From: Archaeoglobus profundus DSM 5631
GTDB lineage: Archaea > Halobacteriota > Archaeoglobi > Archaeoglobales > Archaeoglobaceae
Direction of reading: 5' to 3'
Assembly (NCBI RefSeq): GCF_000025285.1
Contig: NC_013741.1
Span: 1,302,001-1,366,000 of the forward strand
DNA length: 64,000 nt
Positions 25,077-35,479 of the stretch are shown here, piece after piece. Below the pieces are notes generated by a model. That model had not been told where the DNA came from and ran no database searches. It saw only the letters and a list, made by a program, of their open reading frames with translations. The number at the start of each line of letters is the position of its first letter. The first letter of the stretch is position 1. The translations under genes and the position numbers were made by a program.

Positions 25077-28000
25077 TTAGAACAGGGTAACCTGCTTTCT
25101 TACATCGCTCTCAAACAGCGACTTAATCTCAAGCTCTATCAGCCTCAATCTCTGCTTGGTGTATTCAGAAACGTTGTATCTCTCGCAAAGTTCCTTTGAA
25201 ACACCTAAATACTTAGTTATCGAGCTATTGTGAACTGTCAGAGTTAGCTTGCCACCGCATTTTGTGCACTTACCGGTTAAGGGCGGTCTTCTATACTTCG
25301 TATTGCAGTTTACACACCTGAACTCCTGCCTCGAGAAAGCCCTAAGATTTCCGATTATGTCTGGAAGGAAATGGCTTGTTAGAACTCTTTCAGCCACATC
25401 GTGCTCGTCAACAGCCCTTATCTTTTCAGCTAAACTCATCTGAGCCTTTACCTTATCCTGCATTGTCTTTAGAGATTTGTAAGCACTTTCCTTGACACCC
25501 AAAGCTATGTCGGTGTCGTGCGTAAATTTTAGACAGCAGAAGCGGAAATCGGTTGGAAGTACGTCTTCAACTCTTCTAATGGAAACCTCCTTTGGATCAG
25601 CGTAGCGTAAAGTAGCTTCATAAAACTCTAGCGGATATTCTGGGACTATGTCCATGTTGTGCACCTCTTTGTCCACCTCTCTTGGATCAACTATCGCTGT
25701 TAGGACGAGAGGAGCATCCATCTGGCCTCCTCTCTTATCTGGCAGGAAGTAGCGTGAGAAGTTTAGCAATCCGTCCAAAAGGAGCATGACAGAATCTTCA
25801 TCGCCGTCGCAGTTTCTCCTCTTTGCCGCATGGAAGTAAGGATGGGCATAGCAGGCATTCATGTCCACAAAACCAATAATCCTGCCCAAAACACCAGCTG
25901 AGGTATGAGGAGCCAGACCAATCACTAGATGACCAATCAAATCTTCAGGCTTTTCGACCTTGTAATATGGCTCCAAACCGTAGAACTTTACAAGAAGATC
26001 GTCTATAAACTTGGCAACCCTCACAAGATACTCGGCACAACTCTTCGAAATTACGATATCCTGCGGTTTAAGCTCAACAATCTGGTCATCATTCTTAAGC
26101 TCGTTACCCATATAATCGTGCCTATAACCTAACTCTTTCAACCTTTCAACGCTCACCCCTATCTCCTTAGGTTTGAAATGCGTTAGAGGTAAATCTGTCA
26201 TGTCGTAACGAATTGTACCATCTTTGAAAACGAAAACACCATGTTTTGCTCTTAGAATTCCCTTTTCCAACCTCTCAGGGATCTTCCACTTTGAAGTCAT
26301 TCCTATAACTCCCTTTATGACATCAAAGCTGTCCCACTCGTTAAGGTTCTTCAAAGCTTCCTCGTAAAACTCCCGGATGTTAATTTTCCTCTTCAGATAA
26401 GGTTTCGCTTCACCCTTGCAATTCGGACAAACCTCGCTCCCACATTTGATCCTACATCTCGGACAGTAGTAGATCTGCTCGGTTACACCACCACACTTAC
26501 ACTTGAGCCAGAATCCTTCCTTCCCACACTCCTTACACCTTCTCAAAGCTATTTCAACCTCTATTTCCCCTCTTACTCCATTGGACGTGCAGTTTATCGC
26601 TTCCTTTATGTTCCTCTGCTTTCCCCCCGCTAAACCAAGTGGAAAGAGAATATGTGGCGGAGGGCTCATCCTCCTTTCCTTAGCTTTCTCTGGCCTTCCC
26701 ATTCTCGCTCCAATCCTTGTAGGAGCTTTAGCCCTGACATCCAAGCCCGAGAGCTTTCTGACTATATCGAGTATATTCCCTTCAGCCTTGATATCAACCT
26801 TCCTTAAATCGAAGGTTAAACCTAAACATCTAACCAAAACTTTCCATTTCTCGATTACAATTTTATTATTTCTCACCTTATGCTCTACGAGCAGATCTTC
26901 CAAGATTCTCTTGGCTCTGTCATCGTAATCCAAGACGAGCATTTTACCGTCTATTTTGCCACCAGAAACAAAATCTCTTAAGTAGAAGTAATCTTCAACG
27001 CTTATGTCGTGCCAGAGGTATGTGTAATCTGGATGCAGGGGAACGCCGTATTCATCGCACAATCTCAAAGCTTCATCCTCGCTTATCTTCCTAAAATCTC
27101 CATTGATTCCCTTTCTCCTTACTTCCTGAATCCACCACTCGTAGCAGTAGCTTGCTGGCATTAGAGGATGATTGTTCTCCAAAAAATCGCCGTAGTTTAT
27201 CAGGATTTCACCCAAGTCTATTATTTCCTCTACCTCATCCTTCAGAGCTAGGGCTGTTTTGTAGTCGTTTATCTTAACAACGTCTCCGTTCTTCAGCTTA
27301 ACTGTTGGGCCTTCTATAGTTGTTACTGGAACAACTCCTCCAGCCTTTCCCGGTCTTTCAACCTTGAGCTGTGTTCCTATTGCAATGAAACCATCGGCTA
27401 TGACCATGGTTGCAGGGTTTATACCCACAGTAGCAAATCCTGAGTTTCTTGCCCTCCCGTATCTCAATCTAAATCCACCTTTCCTCGAAGGATGGCTGAA
27501 AACGGGCCTTCCAGCGACTATATCCGAAAGGTACTTGTCCTTTGGCTTGATCTCCTGGTTTTCCTCCTTCTCTTTCTCTATACTTTCCACCTCTTCCTCT
27601 TCTTCGCTTTTGGGCTGATACGTTGCATCCGTGAATTTGACAACCTCCTCTTCCTGCTCAAATTCCTTATTGATTAACTTATCAAGCCAGTCCCAGCCGT
27701 CTATCTTGAGCTTATCTACCATCTTCTTAAGCTTGGGAGCTTTCAGAGCAATTCCTTCAGCTATGACAAGACACATTCCACCCCTTACTCTATTTGTTTC
27801 AACTCTTGGCAAGTCTCTGTAACCGGAAACTTCCACATCCTCCGTAGGTTCACCGTCTATGCAAACAGGACAGTTTTCAACTATCAGCCTGATTTCAGCA
27901 TCGCTCGGCAGGTATTGGAGGTTTGCAACCTTCTTGTATAGTGGAATCTCTTCGCAATACCTCAAAATCTCCTCCCTCGTAGGCTTGTACCTATCCAATC

Positions 28001-28577
28001 CGAGCTTTCTTCTTACGTAGTCACCAACCAAAACCGAAACTACTTGAGCAGTTCCACCAGCACTTCTTATCGGTCCAGCATAGTAAATTTTCAGAAATTC
28101 AGTTCCATCATCGTTTTTATCAATCTTAATCTTAGCTATTCCTTCAATCGGTGCCGCAACAACTCCCTCAGTTTGAATTGCAACAGCTACCCTTACAGCC
28201 TTATCTAATGCCGTTTCTCTATCGAACTTCCCGAATTTACCTTCAACTATCTCCTCAGCAATCTTAAAGCATATCTCCTCTCTGCTTAAGCCCTCTTCTT
28301 CAAGCTCAACAATCCTCTTAGCTAAACCATTTATTCCCATCAACTTTTCGACTCTCTCAGCCATGTTCTTTGCAATTGGAATCTCAACATTAGGGTATGG
28401 ATCGAGAAGCTTTGATCTAGCTTTTTTTGCAATCTCGTAGGCTCTTTCCAACTCCTTGAGGAGAGTAGCATGATATTCCTTAATTTCATTGAGTAGGATA
28501 GGGCATTCATCTCTAACGGGCTTTGACTCCTCCTTTTTCTGATCACCCGTTATAAAATCGGTAAGCTTGAGTTGCAT
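25077..28577 (-). CDS. polC: DNA polymerase II (family D) large subunit DP2
   Basis: About 1,166 residues from the ATG at 28577 ([13 protein letters not shown]); an upstream ATG at 28619 would overlap the divergent ABC gene. The catalytic motif [15 protein letters not shown] lies near 940-955, with zinc-finger regions [16 protein letters not shown] and [11 protein letters not shown]...CTKCGG. DP2 is the polymerase subunit of the euryarchaeal replicative heterodimer; DP1, with the exonuclease, is not in this window. No intein is present: the length is that of an intein-free protein. It heads the ipk-fni-idsA block, an unusual neighbour. Confidence 0.95.
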   Translation of the reverse strand: MQLKLTDFITGDQKKEESKPVRDECPILLNEIKEYHATLLKELERAYEIAKKARSKLLDPYPNVEIPIAKNMAERVEKLMGINGLAKRIVELEEEGLSREEICFKIAEEIVEGKFGKFDRETALDKAVRVAVAIQTEGVVAAPIEGIAKIKIDKNDDGTEFLKIYYAGPIRSAGGTAQVVSVLVGDYVRRKLGLDRYKPTREEILRYCEEIPLYKKVANLQYLPSDAEIRLIVENCPVCIDGEPTEDVEVSGYRDLPRVETNRVRGGMCLVIAEGIALKAPKLKKMVDKLKIDGWDWLDKLINKEFEQEEEVVKFTDATYQPKSEEEEEVESIEKEKEENQEIKPKDKYLSDIVAGRPVFSHPSRKGGFRLRYGRARNSGFATVGINPATMVIADGFIAIGTQLKVERPGKAGGVVPVTTIEGPTVKLKNGDVVKINDYKTALALKDEVEEIIDLGEILINYGDFLENNHPLMPASYCYEWWIQEVRRKGINGDFRKISEDEALRLCDEYGVPLHPDYTYLWHDISVEDYFYLRDFVSGGKIDGKMLVLDYDDRAKRILEDLLVEHKVRNNKIVIEKWKVLVRCLGLTFDLRKVDIKAEGNILDIVRKLSGLDVRAKAPTRIGARMGRPEKAKERRMSPPPHILFPLGLAGGKQRNIKEAINCTSNGVRGEIEVEIALRRCKECGKEGFWLKCKCGGVTEQIYYCPRCRIKCGSEVCPNCKGEAKPYLKRKINIREFYEEALKNLNEWDSFDVIKGVIGMTSKWKIPERLEKGILRAKHGVFVFKDGTIRYDMTDLPLTHFKPKEIGVSVERLKELGYRHDYMGNELKNDDQIVELKPQDIVISKSCAEYLVRVAKFIDDLLVKFYGLEPYYKVEKPEDLIGHLVIGLAPHTSAGVLGRIIGFVDMNACYAHPYFHAAKRRNCDGDEDSVMLLLDGLLNFSRYFLPDKRGGQMDAPLVLTAIVDPREVDKEVHNMDIVPEYPLEFYEATLRYADPKEVSIRRVEDVLPTDFRFCCLKFTHDTDIALGVKESAYKSLKTMQDKVKAQMSLAEKIRAVDEHDVAERVLTSHFLPDIIGNLRAFSRQEFRCVNCNTKYRRPPLTGKCTKCGGKLTLTVHNSSITKYLGVSKELCERYNVSEYTKQRLRLIELEIKSLFESDVRKQVTLF

Positions 28578-28626
28578 GTATGGAGTTGGGCAAAAAGTTA
28601 AACGTTTTTCCGTTATCATCGTCTGT

Positions 28627-29373
28627 GTGAAAGTTGAAGTAAAAAGTCTGAAAGTTGATTTAGACGAAGTTTTGATATTAGAAGGTGTAAATCTGAAGGT
28701 AAAAGAGGGCGAGTTTTTCGGAATAGTCGGTAAAAATGGGAGCGGTAAGACTACACTTCTGAGAACTTTAGCTAAGTTCTATCCCAAGGAAGGTTCAATT
28801 TACATAGATGGGAGAGAGCTTGAAGATATAAAATTGGATGAGCTTGCCAGAATTGTGGGTGTGGTTCCTCAGGAGTTTGAGCTTAACGTCAACTTTACAG
28901 TTGAGCAGTTCGTAGCTTTGGGCAGGATTCCTTATATCAGGATATTCGAGTCCGAGAAGGATAGAGAGGTTGTAAACAGGGTTATAGATTCGCTTAAATG
29001 CCCGAAAAACAGGATTGTAAGGACTTTGAGTGGAGGAGAGAAGCAGAAGGTCTTGATTGCAAAAGCATTGGCTCAGGAACCTAAGGTTCTGCTTTTAGAT
29101 GAACCAACATCTCACCTAGACATCAAACATCAGATAGAGATCGTCAAGATACTCAAGTCCCTTGCCAAAAGGGGTTTGACTATCATTGCAACCTTTCACG
29201 ACCTAAACTTGGCTTTAAACTTCTGCGACAGGATTGCTATAATGAAAGATGGAAGGGTTTTGAAAGTCTGTAAGCCGGATGAGGTAGATTCAGATGTTTT
29301 AAGGGAGGCTTTTGAAGTTGAAGTGGAAGTTGTGAACTTGAACGGTTGGAAAGTCGTTATTCCGAAGGTTTGA
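28627..29373 (+). CDS. ABC transporter ATPase (iron-siderophore/cobalamin type)
   Basis: 248 residues from a GTG at 28627; the open frame upstream is antisense to polC. Walker [11 protein letters not shown] (about 35-44), Q-loop VVPQEFE, signature [10 protein letters not shown], Walker [13 protein letters not shown] and H-loop TFHDLNLAL are complete. The form resembles FecE/BtuD ATPases, which import iron chelates, haem or cobalamin. No permease or binding protein is nearby, so this is an orphan subunit whose partner must be elsewhere. It ends overlapping the flavin reductase gene tail-to-tail by 17 bases. Confidence 0.85.
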   Translation: MKVEVKSLKVDLDEVLILEGVNLKVKEGEFFGIVGKNGSGKTTLLRTLAKFYPKEGSIYIDGRELEDIKLDELARIVGVVPQEFELNVNFTVEQFVALGRIPYIRIFESEKDREVVNRVIDSLKCPKNRIVRTLSGGEKQKVLIAKALAQEPKVLLLDEPTSHLDIKHQIEIVKILKSLAKRGLTIIATFHDLNLALNFCDRIAIMKDGRVLKVCKPDEVDSDVLREAFEVEVEVVNLNGWKVVIPKV

Positions 29374-29872
29374 AGTATTCTGATGGTGTTGTGAAGAATT
29401 TTTTGCCAACATGCATTGCAATCTTAGCTTTTTCAAGCCAGACTTCCTTAAAGTATCTCTTGTCAGCCCATGCATGGACGATTTCAGCTATGAAGATCGA
29501 ATGTTCCTCAAGCTTTATCTCATCCAAAACCTTGCATTCCAAATAACCCAAACAACCTTTTATGTGTGGTGTTTCTATCTTTACACCCTCTTCAAGCTCT
29601 ATCCCGAACTCTTTAATTTTATCAATCTCTCTTCCGCTATATGTCCCAACCTTCCATATCAAATCGAGTTTGTCGATTGAAAGAACGTTTAGTGTGAATT
29701 CCTTCGACTTTGCAATTAGTTCGTATGTGTAATTCTCCCTATCCACAGCTATTGCGACTTTACTCTCTTCAACGGGCATGTGCCAAGCTAAAGCCATTGC
29801 ATTTGTCTTTTCATTCTTAGCAACAACAACTAGGGCTGGTCTCGGGTGGAGTAGTCTGTAGGCGTATCTCAT
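29357..29872 (-). CDS. Flavin reductase-like FMN-binding protein
   Basis: 171 residues of the flavin reductase/flavoredoxin split-barrel family. YRLLHPRPALVVVAKNEKTNAMALAWHMP at the N-terminus and AVDRENYTYELI, EFTLNVLS and GCLGYLECKV downstream match. Such proteins bind FMN and transfer electrons or reduce free flavin; the physiological partner is unknown. It is convergent with the ABC ATPase gene and divergent from the alanine dehydrogenase gene. Confidence 0.82.
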   Translation of the reverse strand: MRYAYRLLHPRPALVVVAKNEKTNAMALAWHMPVEESKVAIAVDRENYTYELIAKSKEFTLNVLSIDKLDLIWKVGTYSGREIDKIKEFGIELEEGVKIETPHIKGCLGYLECKVLDEIKLEEHSIFIAEIVHAWADKRYFKEVWLEKAKIAMHVGKKFFTTPSEYFKPSE

Positions 29873-29921
29873 ATTACAAGTAAACCGAAGAGATTAAAAC
29901 ACTTCTCAAAGCCTTGCATGC

Positions 29922-30893
29922 ATGGAAACGATCATATTAACCTATGAGGATGTTAAAGAGCTTCTAACGATGAAAGAAACGATTGAAGCTGTAGAAAGGG
30001 CTTTTGAGCTTCACGGAAAAGGCCTGACTCAGATGCCACCCAAAGTCTATCTGAGTTTCGAGAAAGGCGACTTGAGGGCCATGCCCGCATACTTGGAAGG
30101 TAAGGCTGGAATTAAATGGGTAAATTCGCATCCGGAAAACCCCAAAAAAGGTTTACCTACGGTCATGGCTGTACTCATTCTCAACGACCCAGAAACGGGG
30201 TATCCCATTGCAATAATGGATGGTACGCACATAACGAATTTCAGGACAGGTGCGGCTGGGGCTGTTGCGAGCAAATACTTAGCAAGAAAGGACAGCAAGG
30301 TTTTCGGCTTTGTTGGGTGTGGTAGGCAGGCTTATACACAGTTTTTGGCTTTGAAAGAAATTTTTGAAATTGAAGAGGTGAGAGCTTACGATATAAATGA
30401 GAAAAATGCTGAAAAATTTGTTGAATTCTGTAGAAAGTGGACGGAAGCTGATGTCAAGCCAATTGAAGACGTTTGCGATTGTGATGTCTTGACAACGACA
30501 ACTCCTTCGAGAAAGCCAGTCGTTATGAACGATTGGATTAGGGAGGGAACACACATAAATGCGATCGGCGCTGATGCTCCGGGAAAGCAGGAGCTTGACG
30601 AAAAAATATTACTACGTGCCAAGATTGTTGTTGATGACCTAGAGCAGGCTATACATGGTGGAGAGATAAATGTCGCAATTTCTAAGGGCATTCTTAAGCC
30701 AGAAGATATCTATGCAAGCTTGGGTGAAATCGTGGCTGGCTTAAAGGCTGGAAGAGAAAGCAATGATGGGATAACAGTTTTCGACTCAACCGGTCTAGCA
30801 ATTCAGGATATTGCTGTTGCAAAAGTTGTTTATGACAGAGCCGTGGAGACGGGTAAGGGGTTAAGGATAGATCTCTTCAGGGGATTGGTATGA
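29922..30893 (+). CDS. Alanine dehydrogenase / ornithine cyclodeaminase family
   Basis: 323 residues of the mu-crystallin/OCD family. Substrate-site residues are in MPPKVYLSFEKGDLRAMPAYL and GIKWVNSHPENP; DGTHITNFRTGAAGAVASKYLA precedes the NAD loop GFVGCGRQA (about 127-135), and GADAPGKQELD follows. A. fulgidus has a characterised alanine dehydrogenase of this family, so NAD-dependent alanine oxidation is the best guess; ornithine cyclodeaminase is the alternative. It is first in a three-gene operon, overlapping the next by ATGA. Confidence 0.82.
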   Translation: METIILTYEDVKELLTMKETIEAVERAFELHGKGLTQMPPKVYLSFEKGDLRAMPAYLEGKAGIKWVNSHPENPKKGLPTVMAVLILNDPETGYPIAIMDGTHITNFRTGAAGAVASKYLARKDSKVFGFVGCGRQAYTQFLALKEIFEIEEVRAYDINEKNAEKFVEFCRKWTEADVKPIEDVCDCDVLTTTTPSRKPVVMNDWIREGTHINAIGADAPGKQELDEKILLRAKIVVDDLEQAIHGGEINVAISKGILKPEDIYASLGEIVAGLKAGRESNDGITVFDSTGLAIQDIAVAKVVYDRAVETGKGLRIDLFRGLV

Positions 30894-31789
30894 AGGTGGT
30901 CATTTACGGTTTCGGGCAGATTGGAAGGCTCTTAGCTGAAGCCTGCATTAAAAGAGGATTTGAAGTCGTTGGAGCTGTGGACATAAATCCAGAGATCATT
31001 GGAAAGCCTTTGAGAGAGTTTGGAATAGAGAGCGATGGTGTAATAAAAGACAGTTTGGACTTTGATGGAGATTTGGCTTATATAACAACTGGATCCTACC
31101 TCGATAAGGTCTATCCGCAAATTGAGGAGTGTGTGAAGGCTGGGTTTAACGTCATAAGCACATGCGAAACCCTAGCTTATCCAGAATACAGATACCCAGA
31201 GCTTGCGAGAAAAATCGATGAAATTGCTAAGAAGGAAGGAGTTACAGTTTTGGGAAGTGGAGTAAACCCCGGATTTCTCCTCGATACACTGCCAATAGTT
31301 CTATCAGCTGTATGCGTTGAAGTTAAAGCTATTAAGGCTGTGAGAAGTGTCGATGCTTTGAAGAGAAGAACTCAGTTCCAGAAAAAGGTGGGAATTGGCT
31401 TAAGCGTTGAAGAATTTGAAAAAGCCAACTTAAGTGGCCATGTTGGTTACGCTGAATCAGCTTTGCTGATAGCAGAGGCTTTGGGAGTTGAACCTAAAGA
31501 GGTGTTGGAGGGACAGGAACCTGTAGTTGAGAAAGGTGTTGTGCAGGGTATCAGGGGTTTTGGTGAAGTTAGAGGTGACAAGCAAATCAGAATAGAATTC
31601 CATGCCTACGCAAATGCTGAAGAATACGAGTTAATTGAGATCGAAGGAGACAACAGCGTAGTATGGAAGAGTAGTGGTGTAAAAGGCGATTTGGGGACAG
31701 TTGCAGTGCTTGTGAATCTGGCTAAGGCTGTTGTGGGGTGTAGAGCTGGGCTAATTAAGATGACGGATTTGATTCCTTTCAAGTGGTAG
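30890..31789 (+). CDS. 2,4-diaminopentanoate dehydrogenase-like (Ord/DapB-type) oxidoreductase
   Basis: 299 residues with an NAD(P) loop YGFGQIGRLL at 5-14, CETLAYPEYRYPELA (about 98-112), LGSGVNPGFLLDTLP (about 124-138) and SGHVGYAES. These match Ord of ornithine fermentation and the related DapB-like family. The true archaeal substrate is unknown: it may act on a 2-amino-4-ketopentanoate-like or other amino-keto acid. It is coupled by ATGA to the alanine dehydrogenase/OCD gene, suggesting shared amino acid metabolism. Confidence 0.7.
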   Translation: MKVVIYGFGQIGRLLAEACIKRGFEVVGAVDINPEIIGKPLREFGIESDGVIKDSLDFDGDLAYITTGSYLDKVYPQIEECVKAGFNVISTCETLAYPEYRYPELARKIDEIAKKEGVTVLGSGVNPGFLLDTLPIVLSAVCVEVKAIKAVRSVDALKRRTQFQKKVGIGLSVEEFEKANLSGHVGYAESALLIAEALGVEPKEVLEGQEPVVEKGVVQGIRGFGEVRGDKQIRIEFHAYANAEEYELIEIEGDNSVVWKSSGVKGDLGTVAVLVNLAKAVVGCRAGLIKMTDLIPFKW

Positions 31790-31790
31790 C

Positions 31791-32144
31791 ATGTTTCACG
31801 ATTTATTCGGAATCGAAGTCTTGGAGGTAAAAGATGGATTTGCGAGGGTTAAGGCAAAGGTTAAGAAGGAATTTCTAAACATTCACGGCACAGCACACGG
31901 TGGGTTCATATTTACCTTAGCAGATACAGCTTTCGGCTTAGCAGTTAACTATGACTCCCCAAGAATGGCTATAAACGTCAACATCAACTTCATCAAGCCT
32001 GCATTTGAAGGGGACGAGCTTGTTGCTGAGGCTAGGGTTGAAGGTGGCGGGAAAAGGGTAAAGTTCTGTCTGTTAAGGGTTTACAGAGGCGATGATTTGA
32101 TAGCTGAAGGAACTGCAATCGCTTACGGGATAAAAAAGGTTTAA
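31791..32144 (+). CDS. PaaI-type hotdog thioesterase
   Basis: 117-residue single hotdog domain. [20 protein letters not shown] (about 28-47) contains the PaaI motif with the HGG turn and catalytic aspartate, and [20 protein letters not shown] follows. It likely hydrolyses acyl- or phenylacetyl-CoA-type thioesters. It starts one base after the Ord-like gene and shares its transcript. Its tail overlaps argG by four bases. Confidence 0.85.
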   Translation: MFHDLFGIEVLEVKDGFARVKAKVKKEFLNIHGTAHGGFIFTLADTAFGLAVNYDSPRMAINVNINFIKPAFEGDELVAEARVEGGGKRVKFCLLRVYRGDDLIAEGTAIAYGIKKV

Positions 32145-33325
32145 TGGGATAGCTTTTTCATTATTTTCCTGTAAATCCTACCTTGCAACCCGTGGAACCT
32201 TGAGAATCCTTCCGCATACTTTTGATCTATTGCTGTAGTATCGAATGAAGTTAGTTCCGGTTTATACAATGCGAAATCTGAATACCTCGCAACGGGCATT
32301 ACATTTCCCTTGAATAACTTAACCTTGACCCATCCTGTAACTCTCTCCTGAGTCTTATCTATGAACGCGTTGAGGGCATCGAAGAGCGGATCGTTCGTTA
32401 GGCCGTAGTAAACGAGTTCAGCCCACTCCTCTTCAACAAACCTCTTAAACTTAAGCTCCCTCCTACTTAGAACTAGCCTTTCCAAATCCCTGTGAGCTGC
32501 TATGAGAATCGTAGCTGCTGGATGCTCGTAACATTCCCTTGACTTCAATCCCAAAACTCTATCCTCTATTATGTCGGTCCTGCCGACACCATGCTTACCT
32601 CCAATCTCGTTGAGTTTTCTGATGAGTTCTAGCCCGTCCATCCTTTCATCGTTCAAGGCAACCGGAATTCCCTTCTCAAAATCGATTTTTATAATTTCGG
32701 GCTCATCTGGAGCATCTTTAGGATCTGCAGTCCACTCCCAGATATCCTCAGGAATAAACGTTGGATCTTCCAGCTTACCTCCCTCAACGCTTCTGCTCCA
32801 CAAGTTTTCATCAATACTGTACGGCTTTTCCTTCGTTGCAGGAACTTCTATACCTTTCTCCTTAGCGTACTCAATCTCCCACTCCCTCGTTAAATTCAAC
32901 TCTCTCATCGGAGCTATAACCCTAAAACCGTACTGGTAAAACACGTTTTCAAATCTGAGCTGATCGTTTCCTTTGCCAGTGCAACCGTGTGCGATTGCAT
33001 CTGCCCCCTCTTTTTTGGCAACTTCAACAACCTTTTCAGCTATAATCGGTCTCGCTAAAGCCGTTCCCAAAACGTAGCCTTCGTACTCTCCGTTAGCCTT
33101 TATCAACTGCATTAAAGCCTCGACAAACTCTTTCTTTGCATCAACTGTATAATGCTTGTCCGCATACTTCTTACCTCTCTCTTCAGCCTTTCTAATATCT
33201 TCTTCGGGCTGTCCTATGTCTACGGTTACAGTAATTACCTCATCAAAACCGTATTTTTCCTTAAGAAGGAATATCGCAACTGTTGTATCCAGCCCACCGG
33301 AATAGGATAAAACTACCTTGCTCAT
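32141..33325 (-). CDS. argG: Argininosuccinate synthase
   Basis: 394 residues. The N-terminal PP-loop [12 protein letters not shown] (about 7-18), [13 protein letters not shown] (about 115-127), YSIDENLW and ARYSDFALY are diagnostic. The enzyme joins citrulline and aspartate with ATP in arginine synthesis. It is the last gene of the leftward run that follows the fqo operon, 22 bases after the NOG1-like gene. argJ, another arginine gene, is 27 kb away. Confidence 0.95.
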   Translation of the reverse strand: MSKVVLSYSGGLDTTVAIFLLKEKYGFDEVITVTVDIGQPEEDIRKAEERGKKYADKHYTVDAKKEFVEALMQLIKANGEYEGYVLGTALARPIIAEKVVEVAKKEGADAIAHGCTGKGNDQLRFENVFYQYGFRVIAPMRELNLTREWEIEYAKEKGIEVPATKEKPYSIDENLWSRSVEGGKLEDPTFIPEDIWEWTADPKDAPDEPEIIKIDFEKGIPVALNDERMDGLELIRKLNEIGGKHGVGRTDIIEDRVLGLKSRECYEHPAATILIAAHRDLERLVLSRRELKFKRFVEEEWAELVYYGLTNDPLFDALNAFIDKTQERVTGWVKVKLFKGNVMPVARYSDFALYKPELTSFDTTAIDQKYAEGFSRFHGLQGRIYRKIMKKLSH

Positions 33326-33347
33326 GCACGAAGTTAGGTGTTGCTAT

Positions 33348-34271
33348 TTAAACCTTTAGAACCTCTCTTATTCTTTTCAGTACATCCTCTATTCCCTCTC
33401 CAGTTACGCTCGAAAAGGCCGGCAAATCTCTCTTGTCATGCAAATCCGCTTTACTGTAAACTACTATAACTGGAACATCGAAGTTCTCTTTAATCTCCTC
33501 CAAAAGCTTCATTTGAGGCTTCAAATCCATTGTAGGATCGATTATAAATAGGATACAGTTCGCGACATGCTTTAAGCAGAGAATAGCCTTTCTTTCTATC
33601 TCATTTCTCTTCTCAAGAGGCCTATCTAAGAGACCGGGAGTATCGATTATCTGTATTCTCTTACCTCTCTCAAGCTCTATGTATCCCACGTGAATACTCT
33701 TTGTCGTGAATGGATAGCTTGCTATTTCTGGCTTAACTGTTGAAACTTTAGCAACGAAGCTTGATTTACCGACATTTGGATAACCGGCAACGACTACCGT
33801 TGGCTCATCTGTTAGGGCTGGGATTTCCCTCAAAGTCTTTTTAAGCTCATTGAGAAATCTTAGTTCCTCATCTATCTGCTCAATAATAGATGAAATCCTA
33901 CCGTAAGCAGATCTCAAAACCTGAACGGGATTTTTACCCCCTTTAATTTCTCTAACAGCCTTGTTTATTATTTTCTGTGTCATCTCGTTAGCCCAATTTA
34001 AAGCTGCTAAAGCCTTCTTAATCCTTCTGATACCTACGACTAGATCTATCATTTCCTTATAGAAATCTGGAAGGTTGTCGTAACTCGGATGAGACTTTAT
34101 TATTTTATTAAAGTAATCCCTCAAAACGTTTGAAACTGTTGCAAGCTTGTTTAATGCCCTCTCTCTTGGCGTTCTACCTCCTACCTTTGAAGCTCTTCCG
34201 AAGGCTTTATCCAGAAGTTCTTCAGCTGTTAAGACTGTCGGTAACTTCTTCGCTTCGAACACGGCATTCAC
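33348..34271 (-). CDS. NOG1-like Obg family GTPase
   Basis: 307 residues. An N-terminal helical domain (about 1-160) precedes a GTPase domain with G1 GYPNVGKSSFVAK (about 165-177), G3 DTPGLLD, and G4 YSKADL. Eukaryotic NOG1 works in 60S ribosome assembly and archaeal homologues probably assist large-subunit maturation. The canonical NKxD is replaced by SKAD, which is common in this clade. It lies between ribL and argG. Confidence 0.88.
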   Translation of the reverse strand: MNAVFEAKKLPTVLTAEELLDKAFGRASKVGGRTPRERALNKLATVSNVLRDYFNKIIKSHPSYDNLPDFYKEMIDLVVGIRRIKKALAALNWANEMTQKIINKAVREIKGGKNPVQVLRSAYGRISSIIEQIDEELRFLNELKKTLREIPALTDEPTVVVAGYPNVGKSSFVAKVSTVKPEIASYPFTTKSIHVGYIELERGKRIQIIDTPGLLDRPLEKRNEIERKAILCLKHVANCILFIIDPTMDLKPQMKLLEEIKENFDVPVIVVYSKADLHDKRDLPAFSSVTGEGIEDVLKRIREVLKV

Positions 34272-34310
34272 CTTGAAATTGAAATTGAGTGGAGTAATAT
34301 AAATGTGTCT

Positions 34311-34778
34311 TCAGAGCATACCTCTCGACCTGAAAAACTCTTCATACTCCTGTAACCTGCTTTTAACGACATCTACAATCCTCTTTATTATTTTTGTAGA
34401 CGAACAGTATTCGCACTCCTCCTTAGCCTTTATCCTTACAACCCTCGTGTTTAAACCCCTCTTTCTAAGCTCCTCTTCAAGCTTTTTCTCGTCAAAGTGC
34501 TGATCGTATCCTAACGCTATTATATCGGGCTTTAACTCCATTATCGGTTTGAATATGTCATGCTCGTCACCCAAAATGGCCTTATCTACCGGTTTTAATG
34601 CAGAAACAACTCTAACCCTTTGCTCTTCTGGAATTATCGGCTTAGGTTTATGCCTGACGTTCTTCTCTCTAGCGACTATAACTATGAGTTCATCACCCAG
34701 CTTCTTAGCCTCTTCGAGAAACCTGATGTGTCCGGGATGGATTATATCGAAAGTTCCTGTAGCTACAACTCTAACCAT
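34311..34778 (-). CDS. ribL: FAD synthase, archaeal RibL type
   Basis: 155 residues of the cytidylyltransferase fold: ATGTFDIIHPGHIRFLEEAKKLG (HxGH, about 6-28) and the C-terminal SSTKIIKRI motif. It adenylates FMN to FAD. A CEYC pair (about 126-129) lies where the characterised Methanocaldococcus RibL has redox-sensitive cysteines. It follows fqoF and the stress-protein-like gene, so the FAD needed by FqoF may be made in the same transcription unit. Confidence 0.9.
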   Translation of the reverse strand: MVRVVATGTFDIIHPGHIRFLEEAKKLGDELIVIVAREKNVRHKPKPIIPEEQRVRVVSALKPVDKAILGDEHDIFKPIMELKPDIIALGYDQHFDEKKLEEELRKRGLNTRVVRIKAKEECEYCSSTKIIKRIVDVVKSRLQEYEEFFRSRGML

Positions 34779-34789
34779 AGGCAGTGAAC

Positions 34790-35479
34790 TCAGAGGCTCT
34801 GAATAAAACCATTCCGCTTTATTAGTTCTTTCCAGACTAAGACGGGTAATTTTCCAATTTTCGCAATCTTTTGTGTTGTACTTCCAATTGACATCCTTTT
34901 CATACTTGTGTTTAGAGCTATACAGCTGGCATCTATCTCTTCAGCAGTTTTTAAGATCTCTTTTGCAGGCTCTCCCAGCTTCACGTGATAGCTGGAAATC
35001 CTCGTCGTTTTCTTCTTTACATCCTTCATGAAGTTCACGATTTTTGAGATCTTGTCGGGGCTGATGCTTTGAGGAATTACAGATTCTAGGACGTGAACAA
35101 TATGCACTTCCTTAAAGGGTAGCCTCTCGATTCTAAGCCTTATGGCATCGTTGAAGACGAGCGGATTGTACCCTATGAGGCATCTCTCAAAAACGTTATC
35201 GAAATCCTTCGCAATTATGACGGGTTTTGAAACTTCTTTCGCTATGTCCAATCCAAGATCTGGATCGTCTACAGCGATCAAGTCGACATCTATGGCATCA
35301 GCGAACTTCGCAACTTCTTTTGCAGGTTCTCCTACAGTTATAAAACCATCCTTCATTTTTAACTTCTTTCTTTCCTCCAGTATCTCTCTTCCCCTAAACT
35401 TCTTTGTGTCGATTATTTTCAACCTGATTACTTCTTCCGCTTTGATTTCTACTGAGTCCGAGGCGACAAGGATTCTCAT
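34790..35479 (-). CDS. Universal-stress-protein-like, two tandem domains
   Basis: 229 residues. A degenerate N-terminal Usp-like half contains VGEPAKEVAKFADAIDVDLIAVDD, and a second half contains LGEPAKEILKTAEEIDASCIALN and a GSTTQKIAKIGKLPVLVWK loop resembling the Usp ATP-binding end. The repeated GEPAKEI segments (about 50 and about 168) show the duplication. The N-terminal nucleotide site is not well conserved. It overlaps fqoF by ATGA, so it belongs to the fqo operon. The role is unknown. Confidence 0.7.
   Translation of the reverse strand: MRILVASDSVEIKAEEVIRLKIIDTKKFRGREILEERKKLKMKDGFITVGEPAKEVAKFADAIDVDLIAVDDPDLGLDIAKEVSKPVIIAKDFDNVFERCLIGYNPLVFNDAIRLRIERLPFKEVHIVHVLESVIPQSISPDKISKIVNFMKDVKKKTTRISSYHVKLGEPAKEILKTAEEIDASCIALNTSMKRMSIGSTTQKIAKIGKLPVLVWKELIKRNGFIQSL

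Noticed and set aside
25077-28577. Intein in DNA polymerase D large subunit
   Set aside because: The protein has normal intein-free length, and the NCDGDEDS motif where inteins often insert is continuous.
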